Positions 55,076 to 64,000 are shown, counted from the first letter of the stretch. The stretch is DNA of 64,000 nucleotides from CAXBID01 sp963815305 (GCA_963815305.1 CAWFFW010000002.1:248001-312000), one strand, 5' to 3'. The notes: generated by a model not told the origin, from the sequence alone. A program made the numbers and translations.

Positions 55076-56134
55076 ATGAATATTAAAATCACTGGAACTG
55101 GCAGTTATATTCCTGCTAAGATTGAGACAAATGAAAATTTTCAAAATCATGAGTTTTTAAATAGTGATGGTTCTGCTATAAACGCTACAAGCGAAATAAT
55201 AATAAAAAAATTTAAAGCCATTACGGGCATTGATGAAAGACGTTACGCGGAAAATCATTTAAACAGCTCTGATCTTGCCTCTTTTGCTGCAGAAAAAGCT
55301 ATTGAGTCTGCTAAAATTAATCGTGAAGATTTAGATTATATTATTGTAGCACACAACTACGGCGATGTTAGGCATGATAGTCAACAAAGTGATACGGTAC
55401 CAAGTATGGCGGCCAGAGTAAAGCATCTTCTAAGGATAAAAAATCCTAAATGTATTGCTTATGATGTTCTTTTTGGGTGCCCAGGTTGGATCGAAGGGGT
55501 TATACAAGCCAATGCCTTTATAAAATCTGGAATTGCCAAAAAGTGTTTAATTATAGGTACCGAAACACTATCCAGAGTTATTGATCCTTACGATAGAGAT
55601 TCTATGATATATAGTGATGGCGCTGGCGCGGTGGTTTTGGAATCTACAAATAATGAAGGTGGTATTATATCCCATGAATCAGCTACTTTTGCTCTTAATG
55701 AAGTAGATTTTATATACTTTGGGGGAACCAATAATCAAGACATAAGCGATAAACGCCGATACATAAAAATGTATGGTAGAAAAATTTATGAATTTGCTTT
55801 AACAAATGTTCCTAAAGCAATGAAAACATGTCTTGAAAAAAGTGGCATTGATATTAAAGAAGTAAAAAAAATACTCATTCATCAAGCCAACGAAAAAATG
55901 GATGAAGCTATAGTTAAACGTTTTTACGAACTGTATAATATGGAAATGCCTGAAGGTATTATGCCTATGACCATTGGTAAATTAGGTAATTCTAGTGTAG
56001 CCACCGTACCCACCTTGTATGACTCCATTTTAAATGGCTCATTAAAAAATCAAGAAATAAATAAAGGAGATGTTATCATTTTTGCTAGTGTTGGCGCTGG
56101 TATGAATATTAATGCCATTGTTTACAAACAATAA
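55076..56134 (+). CDS. 3-oxoacyl-ACP synthase III-like ketosynthase
   Basis: 352-residue thiolase-fold condensing enzyme. The catalytic Cys lies in VLFGCPGWIEG (about residue 131), His in ILIHQANEKMDEA (about 271), and Asn in TIGKLGNSSVATVP. These are the Cys-His-Asn triad of FabH. The sequence around Cys (GCPGW rather than ACAGF) differs from primary-metabolism FabH, and the gene leads an operon with a methyltransferase (2-nt gap) and a glycosyltransferase. It probably serves a specialised lipid or pigment pathway. Upstream, ATGTTC/GAACAT (54976-54989) forms a small palindrome. Confidence 0.85.
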   Translation: MNIKITGTGSYIPAKIETNENFQNHEFLNSDGSAINATSEIIIKKFKAITGIDERRYAENHLNSSDLASFAAEKAIESAKINREDLDYIIVAHNYGDVRHDSQQSDTVPSMAARVKHLLRIKNPKCIAYDVLFGCPGWIEGVIQANAFIKSGIAKKCLIIGTETLSRVIDPYDRDSMIYSDGAGAVVLESTNNEGGIISHESATFALNEVDFIYFGGTNNQDISDKRRYIKMYGRKIYEFALTNVPKAMKTCLEKSGIDIKEVKKILIHQANEKMDEAIVKRFYELYNMEMPEGIMPMTIGKLGNSSVATVPTLYDSILNGSLKNQEINKGDVIIFASVGAGMNINAIVYKQ

Positions 56135-56136
56135 TA

Positions 56137-56664
56137 ATGTACGATAAAACTTACCCTAATAAGCGTTTTAATAATACTATTGAATTTCTAAAAAAACACA
56201 TTCCCCAATCTCATAAGGTTTTAGATTTGGGCGTTATAAATCCATTTACCGAAATTATGACGGAACACGGATATTCAGTTGAAAATACTAAAGGCGAAGA
56301 TTTAGATATTGATGTAACTAATATTATAAATTCTAAGGCTGATGTTGTGACAGCTTTTGAAATTTTCGAACATTTATTATCCCCATTTACGGTTTTAAAA
56401 TCCATTAAAGCCGATAAACTTGTTGCGAGTATTCCACTTAAATTGTGGTTTTCATCGGCCTATAGAAGTAAAACAGACATGTTAGACAGACATTACCATG
56501 AGTTTGAAGATTGGCAGTTTGATTGGTTACTTGAAAAAGCTGGTTGGAAAATTATAGATAGAAAAAAATGGACAAATCCTACTAAAAAAATAGGTATTCG
56601 TCCCATATTACGTTGGTTTACACCACGCTATTATATTATTTATGCTGAAAGGGAAACACAATGA
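56137..56664 (+). CDS. Small class I SAM-dependent methyltransferase
   Basis: 175 residues. SAM-binding motif I appears as KVLDLGVINPF, which is less Gly-rich than usual; motif II-like DVVTAFEIFEHLLSPFTVL follows (E/HL pattern of the methyltransf_11/23 class). The C-terminal half (HYHEFEDWQFDWLLEKAGW) matches the end of that fold. Substrate unknown. It overlaps the next gene by 4 nt (ATGA), so the two are coupled. Confidence 0.75.
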   Translation: MYDKTYPNKRFNNTIEFLKKHIPQSHKVLDLGVINPFTEIMTEHGYSVENTKGEDLDIDVTNIINSKADVVTAFEIFEHLLSPFTVLKSIKADKLVASIPLKLWFSSAYRSKTDMLDRHYHEFEDWQFDWLLEKAGWKIIDRKKWTNPTKKIGIRPILRWFTPRYYIIYAERETQ

Positions 56665-57512
56665 GGTTTTACATCATCATCCCTGCACATAATGAAGAAA
56701 GTTCCATAGGCCTTACGATAGACTCTTTAGCAAATCAAACATTACGACCAAAAGAATTGGTTATAGTTAATGATAATTCTACAGATAAAACAGAAGATAT
56801 TATTGAAGCTTATGCTGAGAATTACTCTTGGATTTCTTTAATAAATTCTAAATCTTCAAATCAACATTTACCAGGTTCGAAAATTATAAACGCCTTTTAT
56901 AAAGGTTATGAAACCCTTGATAAGAATTTTGATATCATTTGTAAATTTGATGCCGACTTAATATTCCCAAATAACTATTTAGAACAACTTTCAAATCACT
57001 TTAATAAAAACAAAAAATTGGGTATGGCAGCTGGTTTTTGTTATATCGTAAAAAATGATGATTGGGTTTTAGAAAACTTAACCCGAAAAGACCATATTAG
57101 AGGTGCTTTAAAAGCATATAGAAAAGAATGTTTTTTAGAAATAGGACAATTAAAACCATCCATGGGTTGGGACACTGTTGATGAGTTATTGGCTAAATAT
57201 TATGGTTGGGAGATAGTTACAGATGAATCGCTTCACGTGAAACATTTAAAACCAACAGGAATAAGCTACAATAAAGCCTCAAAATATTTGCAAGGAGAAG
57301 CAATGTACAAAATGCGATATGGTTTTGTAATTACTTTTATTTCTGCATTAAAATTAGCTTATAAAAAGCGGAGTGTTTCTTTATTTAAGGATTATCTGGC
57401 TGGTTATTTTAAAGCAAAAAAAGAAAAGATTGATTTTTTAGTTTCCAAAAAAGAAGGCGAATTTATTAGAGATTTACGTTGGAAAGGTATGTTGAGAACG
57501 TTTAAAAGATGA
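56661..57512 (+). CDS. Family 2 glycosyltransferase
   Basis: 283 residues with the GT-A fold. It begins IIPAHNEESSIGLTIDSL, followed by VIVNDNSTDKT, the DxD-like metal site CKFDADLIF (about residue 95) and WDTVDELLAKYYGW as the later acidic motif. No membrane helices are clear, so it acts at the cytoplasmic face. Third gene of the ketosynthase-methyltransferase-glycosyltransferase operon. It may glycosylate the product of the other two. Confidence 0.88.
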   Translation: MRFYIIIPAHNEESSIGLTIDSLANQTLRPKELVIVNDNSTDKTEDIIEAYAENYSWISLINSKSSNQHLPGSKIINAFYKGYETLDKNFDIICKFDADLIFPNNYLEQLSNHFNKNKKLGMAAGFCYIVKNDDWVLENLTRKDHIRGALKAYRKECFLEIGQLKPSMGWDTVDELLAKYYGWEIVTDESLHVKHLKPTGISYNKASKYLQGEAMYKMRYGFVITFISALKLAYKKRSVSLFKDYLAGYFKAKKEKIDFLVSKKEGEFIRDLRWKGMLRTFKR

Positions 57513-57545
57513 GATGCTTCTACTCCGCTCGGCATGACATTTTAT
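57513..57545 (+). repeat. Partial intergenic repeat, CTCGGCATGACA type
   Basis: GAGATGCTTCTACTCCGCTC followed by GGCATGACA resembles the widespread family with GGAATGACA ends seen at 19193-19267, but only one arm is present. It fills the short gap after the glycosyltransferase gene. Confidence 0.4.
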
Positions 57546-57579
57546 GTAAGAGGTTATTTAAAACTCGAAATTTTAAAAT

Positions 57580-57894
57580 ATGAAAAAAATATTAAGTTTC
57601 ATTTTTAACCCAATAATCTCTACGTTAATAATATATGGGTTATTAATATTATGTTTTTTTATTCCTCACTGGATTTCATCATTAAGGTTTAGTGATTACA
57701 AATGGATTTGGAGCTATGGCAATAAAATGATTAAAGCTTTAATTTACTTTTTATTTTCATGTTCTTTAATACTACCTATGATAATATGGTTAAAAAATAG
57801 AAACATTTTTAAAAAGAAATTATTGTGGGTTGTTGCAGGTTTTCTTCCTGCAGTTTACTTTCTTACCCCATTTATATTATCGAAACAAAGATAA
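57580..57894 (+). CDS. Small membrane protein of unknown function
   Basis: 104 residues with three membrane helices (about 7-28, 47-68 and 80-98) separated by short basic loops (KWIWSYGNKMIK; KNRNIFKKK). No known family is recognised. The start MKKILSF at 57580 gives a normal N-terminus. It abuts the convergent endonuclease gene with no gap. Confidence 0.6.
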   Translation: MKKILSFIFNPIISTLIIYGLLILCFFIPHWISSLRFSDYKWIWSYGNKMIKALIYFLFSCSLILPMIIWLKNRNIFKKKLLWVVAGFLPAVYFLTPFILSKQR

Positions 57895-58704
57895 TTAATT
57901 GAAATTCCAATTTTTATAATTACTAGATCCTTCTAATTTATTTTCAATAGCATCATCCAACTCGGGAAAAAAATCAATGCCAGTTAGTGTTTCAATAGTA
58001 TCGACAGCAACTACAAATTCATATAAAGGTTTGTTTGAATTTTCATGTGGCATTAAAAAACCAATCATTTTTATTTTTCCAGAATTAGTATCTATCAACA
58101 CTTTATAAAATTGATTAGGCACAGAAACAAATTCATCTCCTATCGTATTCATATTACCCTTTAGAACCCCACCAGTGACTACAAATACACCATCATATTT
58201 ACTTGCCCAATAACGTACTTTTTGTTCTAAAGTATTCCAGATTCCAGAATTGAATCCATGCTCTTGGGGGCTGATATTACTAGTTAAAAACGTTTCATCA
58301 TGTGCTTTTTGACTATAACGTTTATCACCAGCGGGACATAAATGTCCGCGATCAAAACCTGAGTTTTTATAATTTCGCCAATGTGCAGCCCCTGTTTTAA
58401 CTGCTTCGTCAATTTCAAAATATGGTCGCTTATAATTAGTACTTTGTAGATGAGATCTCTTTAATTCATAAGCCACCCACTCGGCTTGTTCATGTTCTTC
58501 ACTGTAAGATAATGAGTAGCCTTCATGATGTATAACTTGACCCGTAGTGCTTGTTGGTAAAAAATTTTCATTTGTGTCGCTTTTTACAGCTTCACCCTCT
58601 AAAACTATATTAGCTTTTTCTTCTTCTGCTAAAAAAAATTCATAGCCATAAACTCCTAAAACAAGTAGGATGATTATAACAGAATATAATATGCGTTTTT
58701 TCAA
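57895..58704 (-). CDS. DNA/RNA non-specific endonuclease (NUC1 family)
   Basis: 269 residues. An N-terminal membrane anchor or signal (about 5-24) precedes the ββα-metal nuclease domain. The signature DRGHLCPAGD contains the catalytic His (about residue 121), and the metal Asn lies in HGFNSGIWNTLEQKVR. The block YKVLIDTNSGKIKMIGFLMPHE is typical. It is predicted to act outside the cytoplasm, perhaps to degrade external nucleic acid for nutrition. It abuts the phosphatase gene upstream with no gap, so the two are probably co-transcribed. Confidence 0.92.
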   Translation of the reverse strand: MKKRILYSVIIILLVLGVYGYEFFLAEEEKANIVLEGEAVKSDTNENFLPTSTTGQVIHHEGYSLSYSEEHEQAEWVAYELKRSHLQSTNYKRPYFEIDEAVKTGAAHWRNYKNSGFDRGHLCPAGDKRYSQKAHDETFLTSNISPQEHGFNSGIWNTLEQKVRYWASKYDGVFVVTGGVLKGNMNTIGDEFVSVPNQFYKVLIDTNSGKIKMIGFLMPHENSNKPLYEFVVAVDTIETLTGIDFFPELDDAIENKLEGSSNYKNWNFN

Positions 58705-60363
58705 TTAATCTAAAACAAATTCAAGAGGTGTACCAATAGTAGCATTAGGAAAACTAATACCCAAAAGCGCAGATACTGTTGGTGCTATATCGGTAATCTC
58801 AGTTTTTTGAAATGTCTGTCCGTGTTTAATCCCTTTTCCAAAAAATATTAATGGTACATGAGTATCATAAGTTAAACCACTACCATGCGTTGATCCTTTT
58901 TTTCCATACACAACGTAAGCTGTATCATCAACCAAAAGAACGTCGCCAGAATATTTCTGATTAAATCCTTTTTGTAATAACATTTCAATACCATTGTTAA
59001 ACTGAGCTGTACTCATAGTTGTAGCGGTATAAGCCTTAGAAATATTTGGATATGTAATTTGCTCATTTACCATAGCTGTTTGTACAGATTGTAGATTCAG
59101 GCCTAATTCTTTAATTTTTTCCTTATTTATAAAAATTTGATTATTGCTTATATTTTCAACAATATCTTCTGTACCGTAAGTGTTTTTAAGAAATGTTTGA
59201 AACATTTTTTTTCTTTCATCATTATCCACATATCCGGCTGGTATTTTAAAATTTTGTAAATAAGATGGAACATCTATAGCACCGTGATCTGCTGTTAAAA
59301 AAACCGTGTACTTCCCTTTTCCAACTTCTGTATCTAAAAATTTGAAAAAACGTTCTAAATCTTTATCTAATCGTATGTAGGTATCTTCAATTTCTTTGGA
59401 ATTAACTCCAAAATTATGACCAATATAGTCGGTACTTGAAAAACTAACTGTTAAAACATCAGTAATAGTGTCTTTCCCAAGCGCTTCTGCTTTAATAGCT
59501 TCAATGGCAAAATCTGCAACCAAACTATTGCCATAGGGACTCACTTTTAAAATATCAAATCCAGAATTATATTTTTTTAAAAGATCTAAGTTATAAGGAA
59601 ATGTTGCTGTTTCTTTACCGTTAAAACCATTTTCAAAATCATTTAAATCATCGCCGCTTTCAGTATAAGTTGAAATATCATAAAGTGTATTCCATTCTTT
59701 TAAATAAGATTTAACAACCCTAGAACTATTAAAATCATCTACCCATTTAGGTAATTCTAACATATAATACGTACTAGAAACAAAGTTTCCTTCTTCTTTA
59801 CCCCTAAACCAATACGCGGCATTAGCAGAATGACCAACAGGTAAAATGGCACCTCTATCTTTAATAGAAATCCCTATGCTTTTCCCTCTCATTTGAGTGA
59901 ATAACCTATTTTCATCGGCAAATGTGGTTGTTTTCATTCTGTGGGGTGACATTTGCTCATCCTTAGATTCGGTACCAACTGCTTTAACCGAATCGTCTCC
60001 TGCACAATACACAACTTGTTTAGTTTCTTTATCATACCAGTTATTCGATATAATACCGTGATATTTGGGCGTTGTACCAGTAAAAACAGATGCATGTCCT
60101 GGACCCGTGTAAGTTGGCACGTAATTATAATGATTATTTTTACAATTAAAACCTTCATTCATCATACGTTTAAAACCACCCTCACCATATTTGCTATTAA
60201 AACGGGTTAAGTAATCATATCGCATTTGATCTATAATAATACCAACGACTAAGTTTGGTACTTCAACATCCGTATTCTTGTTTTCTATTAAAACATTATC
60301 TTGTGATTTACAGGATAAACTTAAAACTAAAAGAAATAAAAGTAAAATTGTTTTTTTTATCAT
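58705..60363 (-). CDS. PafA-like alkaline phosphatase-superfamily lipoprotein
   Basis: 552 residues. The lipoprotein signal ends LVLSLSCKSQD (Cys at about 18). Metal and active-site residues of the superfamily are visible: Asp in GIIIDQMRYDYL, nucleophile Thr in PTYTGPGHASVFTGTTP (about residue 85), Asp/His in FSSTDYIGHNFG, TADHGAIDVP, and His in THGSGLTYDTHVPLIF. The Thr (not Ser) nucleophile fits PafA/NPP-type enzymes. It probably releases phosphate from organic phosphates at the periplasmic or surface side; the linked nuclease would supply nucleotides. Confidence 0.9.
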   Translation of the reverse strand: MIKKTILLLFLLVLSLSCKSQDNVLIENKNTDVEVPNLVVGIIIDQMRYDYLTRFNSKYGEGGFKRMMNEGFNCKNNHYNYVPTYTGPGHASVFTGTTPKYHGIISNNWYDKETKQVVYCAGDDSVKAVGTESKDEQMSPHRMKTTTFADENRLFTQMRGKSIGISIKDRGAILPVGHSANAAYWFRGKEEGNFVSSTYYMLELPKWVDDFNSSRVVKSYLKEWNTLYDISTYTESGDDLNDFENGFNGKETATFPYNLDLLKKYNSGFDILKVSPYGNSLVADFAIEAIKAEALGKDTITDVLTVSFSSTDYIGHNFGVNSKEIEDTYIRLDKDLERFFKFLDTEVGKGKYTVFLTADHGAIDVPSYLQNFKIPAGYVDNDERKKMFQTFLKNTYGTEDIVENISNNQIFINKEKIKELGLNLQSVQTAMVNEQITYPNISKAYTATTMSTAQFNNGIEMLLQKGFNQKYSGDVLLVDDTAYVVYGKKGSTHGSGLTYDTHVPLIFFGKGIKHGQTFQKTEITDIAPTVSALLGISFPNATIGTPLEFVLD

Positions 60364-60470
60364 GACATTTAAATAAATATTATCAAAAATACTGATTTTA
60401 AAATATCATAATTCAAAATTAAGACTAAATACCGTTATCTTTTTTTACTTTAGCAGTTCATAAAATATAT

Positions 60471-61208
60471 ATGACATACTTAAATAATATTGGAGCTTAT
60501 TTTTTAATGATAGCTGAGATGTTTCGAAAGCCAACAAAATGGAATGTTATGAAACAACTTATCTTGAAAGATATTGATGATTTAATTATTGGATCGCTTG
60601 GTATTATAGCATTTATCTCATTTTTTGTTGGTGGCGTTATTACCATACAAACGGCATTAAATATTGATAATCCGTTAATTCCCAAATACTTGGTAGGCTA
60701 TGCTACAAGGCAATCCGTAATTTTGGAGTTTGCACCTACGTTTACTTCAATAATTATGGCTGGTAAAGTAGGTTCGTTTATAACCTCAAGCATAGGTACA
60801 ATGCGTGTCACGGAACAAATTGATGCTTTAGAAGTCATGGGAATAAATTCTTTAAACTATTTAGTTTTTCCAAAACTTATTGCATTAATGCTATATCCTT
60901 TTGCTATTGCTATTGGTATGTTTTTGGGAATTTTAGGAGGTATGGCGGCTTGTGTGTTTGGAGGCTATTCTACTTTATCAGATTACATAGTAGGAATACA
61001 AACCGATTTTGAGATATTTCATATTATATATGCTTTTATAAAAACTTTTGTATTTGCATTGGTTCTAGCTACTATACCATCGTTTCATGGTTTTTATATG
61101 AAGGGCGGAGCGCTTGAAGTAGGTAAGGCCAGTACAACATCTTTTGTTTGGACTTCAGTAGCTATTATTTTATTGAATTATATATTAACTGATATGATGT
61201 TAGGCTAA
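60471..61208 (+). CDS. mlaE: MlaE-family ABC transporter permease
   Basis: 245-residue inner membrane permease with about six helices. It carries the MlaE signatures: TIQTALNIDNPLIPKYLVGYATRQSVILEFAP, GSFITSSIGTMRVTEQIDALEVMGI and FPKLIALMLYPF. In the known Mla system it moves phospholipid between the membranes together with an ATPase and an MCE protein. The ATPase gene overlaps by 1 nt; no MCE gene is in the window. Confidence 0.9.
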   Translation: MTYLNNIGAYFLMIAEMFRKPTKWNVMKQLILKDIDDLIIGSLGIIAFISFFVGGVITIQTALNIDNPLIPKYLVGYATRQSVILEFAPTFTSIIMAGKVGSFITSSIGTMRVTEQIDALEVMGINSLNYLVFPKLIALMLYPFAIAIGMFLGILGGMAACVFGGYSTLSDYIVGIQTDFEIFHIIYAFIKTFVFALVLATIPSFHGFYMKGGALEVGKASTTSFVWTSVAIILLNYILTDMMLG

Positions 61209-61975
61209 TGATAGAAGTTAAAAATCTTAATAAATCTTTTGGTGATGTTCACGTTTTAAAAGGCATAAGTACCGTATTTGAACAAGGAAAAACCAACCTT
61301 ATCATTGGGCAAAGTGGCTCTGGTAAAACAGTATTTTTAAAATGCTTATTAGGCTTATTTGAATATGAAGAAGGAAGTATTGCTTACGACGGTAAAATAT
61401 TTTCAAAATTAACTGAAGATGAAAAACGAAATATGCGCGCTCAAATAGGCATGGTATTTCAGGGGAGTGCCTTATTTGATTCTATGACTATTGAACAAAA
61501 CGTGATGTTTCCTTTACGGATGTTTACTAAAATGAGTAAAAGTGAGATGAAGGATCGAGCAGATTTTGTTTTAAAGCGTGTGAAACTTGATGATGCACAT
61601 AATAAAATGCCTAGTGAGGCTTCCGGGGGTATGCAAAAACGGGTTGCCATTGCACGTGCTATAGTAAACAAACCTAAATATTTGTTCTGTGATGAACCTA
61701 ATTCAGGATTAGATCCTAAAACGGCAATAATTATTGATAATTTAATTCAAGAAATTACTGAAGAATATCAAATTACTACAGTAATCAATTCCCATGATAT
61801 GAACTCAGTAATGGAAATTGGCAAAAAAATCGTGTTTTTGAAAGACGGTTTAAAAGCTTGGGAGGGTTCAAATGAAACAATTTTTAAAACCGATAATAAA
61901 GTAGTTACTGATTTTGTTTACTCATCTGAACTGATGAAAAAAGTGCGCCAGATGTATGTAGATGAAAACCATTAA
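61208..61975 (+). CDS. mlaF: MlaF-type ABC transporter ATPase
   Basis: 255 residues. Walker A is GQSGSGKT, the Q-loop VFQGSALFDSMT (the SALFDS segment is typical of MlaF), the signature SGGMQKRVAIARAIV, Walker B YLFCDEPNSGLDP and the switch His in NSHDMNSV. Partner of the MlaE-type permease. Its 3' end overlaps the convergent DUF389 gene by 4 nt. Confidence 0.92.
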   Translation: MIEVKNLNKSFGDVHVLKGISTVFEQGKTNLIIGQSGSGKTVFLKCLLGLFEYEEGSIAYDGKIFSKLTEDEKRNMRAQIGMVFQGSALFDSMTIEQNVMFPLRMFTKMSKSEMKDRADFVLKRVKLDDAHNKMPSEASGGMQKRVAIARAIVNKPKYLFCDEPNSGLDPKTAIIIDNLIQEITEEYQITTVINSHDMNSVMEIGKKIVFLKDGLKAWEGSNETIFKTDNKVVTDFVYSSELMKKVRQMYVDENH

Positions 61976-63441
61976 TTTACTCTTTTTACAACCAAAGTGT
62001 CTAACTTCAATTTAAGCTTAAGCCACTTTTCAAGCTTGATTTTATCATTTTTTTTAATCTTTTCATTAGCCAAAGAATCTACCCATTTTACTGAAAACAC
62101 AGACACTGTATCCATTTTGGTAAAGTTTGAACGAATAACATTGGCATAAGAAATCTGCTCAATGGTCTCGTAATTAATTTTTATTTCTTTTAGAAGTTCA
62201 TCTAAAGGGACATAATTCTTTTCTAATTTTGAAAGTTGAGATACTTTACTTTCCAAATACGTAATTTTTTGAGTTTGTGTTAATAAGTCTAAAGAGTCTC
62301 GTGTTCGTAGCTCTTCCATATACTTTAAATTATCTAAGTTTTTAGATTTATTTTGATTAATTACTAACCTAACATCAGATAAGGCATTATAGTCTTGCAT
62401 TCTGTTCTGCAATAAGTTAATAGTTTCGTCAGAGATTTCATCTAAACCAAATGTACTTACCTCAATCACAGATTTACCATTATCAAAATAATTAAAAACA
62501 GCATTATTCTTCAAATATTCGTAGTGTGGTAAAGTTTTTAGCTCTTCCTTAACAAAATTAACAGCATCTCTTTTAAAATTACTTTCTTCCAATACATTTA
62601 AAAAAGTCCAAACAGCAGGAACCATTACTATTACAGCCAATAAAGTAGCCATACGAGAAATAAAAAGACGCTTTTTAGAATTGGCATATTTAAGCATTGG
62701 AAAACGCAATAACTTTAAAACTATAAAGGTTGCCAAAGCAATAAAAATGGTATTTATAGTAAATAAATACATAGCCCCACCAAAATAAACCCAATTTCCC
62801 TTAGCTAAACCATAACCTGCCGTACATAATGGTGGCATTAATGCTGTGGCTATAGCTACACCAAAAATAACCGATGCAATTGTACCACGCTTTGTTCGGG
62901 CTATAATTAATGCCAAACCGCCAAAAAAGGCTATCAAAACATCACGAATATCTGGTTTAACTCGACCTAAAAGCTCTGAGGTATCTTCGCTTAGAGGAAA
63001 CAACCAAAAGAATAAAAAAGCCGTAAGTAAACTTAAAACAATCATAATTGCTAAGTTTATTAAAGAACGCTTTAGTGTATCAATATCATTTATTGCAATA
63101 GATAAACCAACTCCTAAAATTGGTCCCATTAGCGGCGAAATTAACATGGCACCAATAACTACCGCTGTAGAGTTCGCATTTAAACCAATAGAAGCTACAA
63201 ATATGGAACATATTAAAATCCAAGCTGTAGCGCCTTTAAAAGAAATATCGCCTTGTATTGCTTTTATAGTAGAATCTCTGTCTGTATCTTCTCTAAAATC
63301 AAGTAATTCTTTGAGAAAAAGCTTGATGCTTTTAAACAATCCTTTGGCATCTTTTTTAACCGCTTCTTTTGATTGGGCTACATCACCACCTCCAGATGGT
63401 GTTATTTTTTCCGAAAAACTAAACTTAGATTCTTCACTCAT
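61972..63441 (-). CDS. DUF389 membrane protein with C-terminal coiled-coil domain
   Basis: 489 residues. The N-terminal 60 residues are soluble. The DUF389 core (about 65-280) has six helices and the signatures NSTAVVIGAMLISPLMGPILG and SVIFGVAIATALMPPLCTAGYGL. The C-terminal 200 residues lie outside the membrane, with a beta-alpha part and a coiled coil (LTQTQKITYLESKVSQLSKL). The function of DUF389 proteins is unknown. The manC-like gene is 2 nt upstream. Confidence 0.85.
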   Translation of the reverse strand: MSEESKFSFSEKITPSGGGDVAQSKEAVKKDAKGLFKSIKLFLKELLDFREDTDRDSTIKAIQGDISFKGATAWILICSIFVASIGLNANSTAVVIGAMLISPLMGPILGVGLSIAINDIDTLKRSLINLAIMIVLSLLTAFLFFWLFPLSEDTSELLGRVKPDIRDVLIAFFGGLALIIARTKRGTIASVIFGVAIATALMPPLCTAGYGLAKGNWVYFGGAMYLFTINTIFIALATFIVLKLLRFPMLKYANSKKRLFISRMATLLAVIVMVPAVWTFLNVLEESNFKRDAVNFVKEELKTLPHYEYLKNNAVFNYFDNGKSVIEVSTFGLDEISDETINLLQNRMQDYNALSDVRLVINQNKSKNLDNLKYMEELRTRDSLDLLTQTQKITYLESKVSQLSKLEKNYVPLDELLKEIKINYETIEQISYANVIRSNFTKMDTVSVFSVKWVDSLANEKIKKNDKIKLEKWLKLKLKLDTLVVKRVN

Positions 63442-63443
63442 AA

Positions 63444-64000
63444 TTAACCATATTGCTCCCCAAATTTATCTTTTACTTGCTGGAGTGTTTTTTTAATATC
63501 TTGTTCTTTTGCTTTAGGAAAGATAAGTAAAACTTCATCTTTATCAACAATTATGTAATCATTCAATCCATCAACGACAACTATTTTATCATTTTTCGTA
63601 CGTATCATGTTACCTGAAGCGTCTTCAACTAAAGTTCTTGAATTCACAACGGCATTATTATTAACATCTTTATCAAGTTTATCGTAAAGACTTCCCCAAG
63701 TACCCAGATCGTTCCAGTCAAACTCAGCTGAAATTACAAATACATGACTTGATTTTTCCATAATAGCGTAATCAACAGAAATATTTTCTGCTTTTGGATA
63801 ATTTTCTTTTATAAAATCATGTTCTTCCGAGGTGTTATATACCGAAATACCTGTTTCAAAAAGATGATACAGTTTAGGCTGATTACTTTTAAAAGCTTCA
63901 ATAACACTTTTTACGCTCCACATAAAAATACCTGCATTCCACAGAAAATTACCTTGTGCTATAAACTCTTTTGCAGTTTCATAATCAGGTTTTTCTCTAA
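63444..64000 (-). CDS. manC: Mannose-1-phosphate guanylyltransferase, C-terminal part
   Basis: The 185 visible residues belong to the end of a nucleotidyltransferase; the 5' end lies beyond the window. The frame is open through the right edge, reading EKPDYETAKEFIAQGNFLWNAGIFMWS, the classical block of GDP-mannose pyrophosphorylases. It continues with SVDYAIMEKSSHVFVISAEFDWNDLGTWGSL and DGLNDYIIVDKDEVLLIFPK. It makes GDP-mannose for glycan synthesis. There is no phosphomannose isomerase domain at the C-terminus, so it is the single-domain type. The DUF389 gene follows after 2 nt. Confidence 0.93.
   Translation of the reverse strand, partial: REKPDYETAKEFIAQGNFLWNAGIFMWSVKSVIEAFKSNQPKLYHLFETGISVYNTSEEHDFIKENYPKAENISVDYAIMEKSSHVFVISAEFDWNDLGTWGSLYDKLDKDVNNNAVVNSRTLVEDASGNMIRTKNDKIVVVDGLNDYIIVDKDEVLLIFPKAKEQDIKKTLQQVKDKFGEQYG

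Noticed and set aside
1..64000. Prophage, CRISPR array or retron
   Set aside because: No phage structural genes, regularly spaced repeats, Cas proteins or reverse transcriptase motifs were seen on either strand.

Overview
This window looks like the chromosome of a marine-type flavobacterium (Bacteroidota, Flavobacteriaceae). The DNA is AT-rich. Promoters follow the TTTG-N19-TAnnTTTG pattern, best seen upstream of rpsL, and Shine-Dalgarno sequences are largely absent. Characteristic proteins include a SusC/SusD pair, a protein with a type A T9SS sorting tail, an Hpt-Adk fusion and a PafA-like phosphatase. I saw no tRNA, rRNA, CRISPR array or phage genes.

Layout. 0-0.8 kb: start of the str operon (rpsL, rpsG), minus strand. 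0.9-8.6 kb: an Omp85-like barrel protein, then a SusC-SusD locus with two small lipoproteins, closed by a terminator. 8.7-16.5 kb: housekeeping genes (rlmB, rhomboid protease, rarA, a HAD nucleotidase, a deacetylase-like protein, radC, a dienelactone hydrolase). 16.5-20.7 kb: a decaying stretch with a broken amidase gene, an ExbD-like membrane protein and an mpl gene split by one extra base. 20.8-30.4 kb: a TPR protein, a very large alpha-2-macroglobulin carrying an internal SusC-type plug, and a LytS/LytTR two-component pair. 30.5-39.1 kb: a serine hydrolase, a DoxX-like membrane protein, a secreted M64 peptidase, an SDR, a DUF4136 lipoprotein and an SdpR-SdpI-hydrolase operon with a clear operator.

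39.1-43.8 kb is the most unusual region. Five unrelated genes lie head-to-tail on the minus strand: a DUF3575 protein, a small secreted protein, an aldo/keto reductase, a beta-lactamase-like hydrolase and a stop-interrupted membrane protein. Each is followed, within a few bases of its stop codon, by a 70-140 bp imperfect palindrome with AAC at its left end and GTT at its right end. This is the layout of integron gene cassettes (gene plus attC), but no integrase is visible and the core sequence is not the classical one. The array lies between two copies, roughly 85% identical by eye, of a 251-bp segment holding the 3' end of the neighbouring hydrolase gene. The right copy is a pseudogene.

44-64 kb: core functions again. 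These are obg, hpt-adk, purK-purE, an M3 peptidase, a sigma factor with a Cys-rich partner, a UbiA-like membrane protein, gcvP, a ketosynthase-methyltransferase-glycosyltransferase operon, an endonuclease, a PafA-like phosphatase, MlaE/MlaF transport components, a DUF389 protein and the end of a mannose-1-phosphate guanylyltransferase gene.

Two dispersed palindromic repeat families sit between genes: one with GCGTTA...TAACGC ends and one built on GTCATTCC/GGAATGAC. All family assignments are from reading motifs in the sequence; no database search was run.
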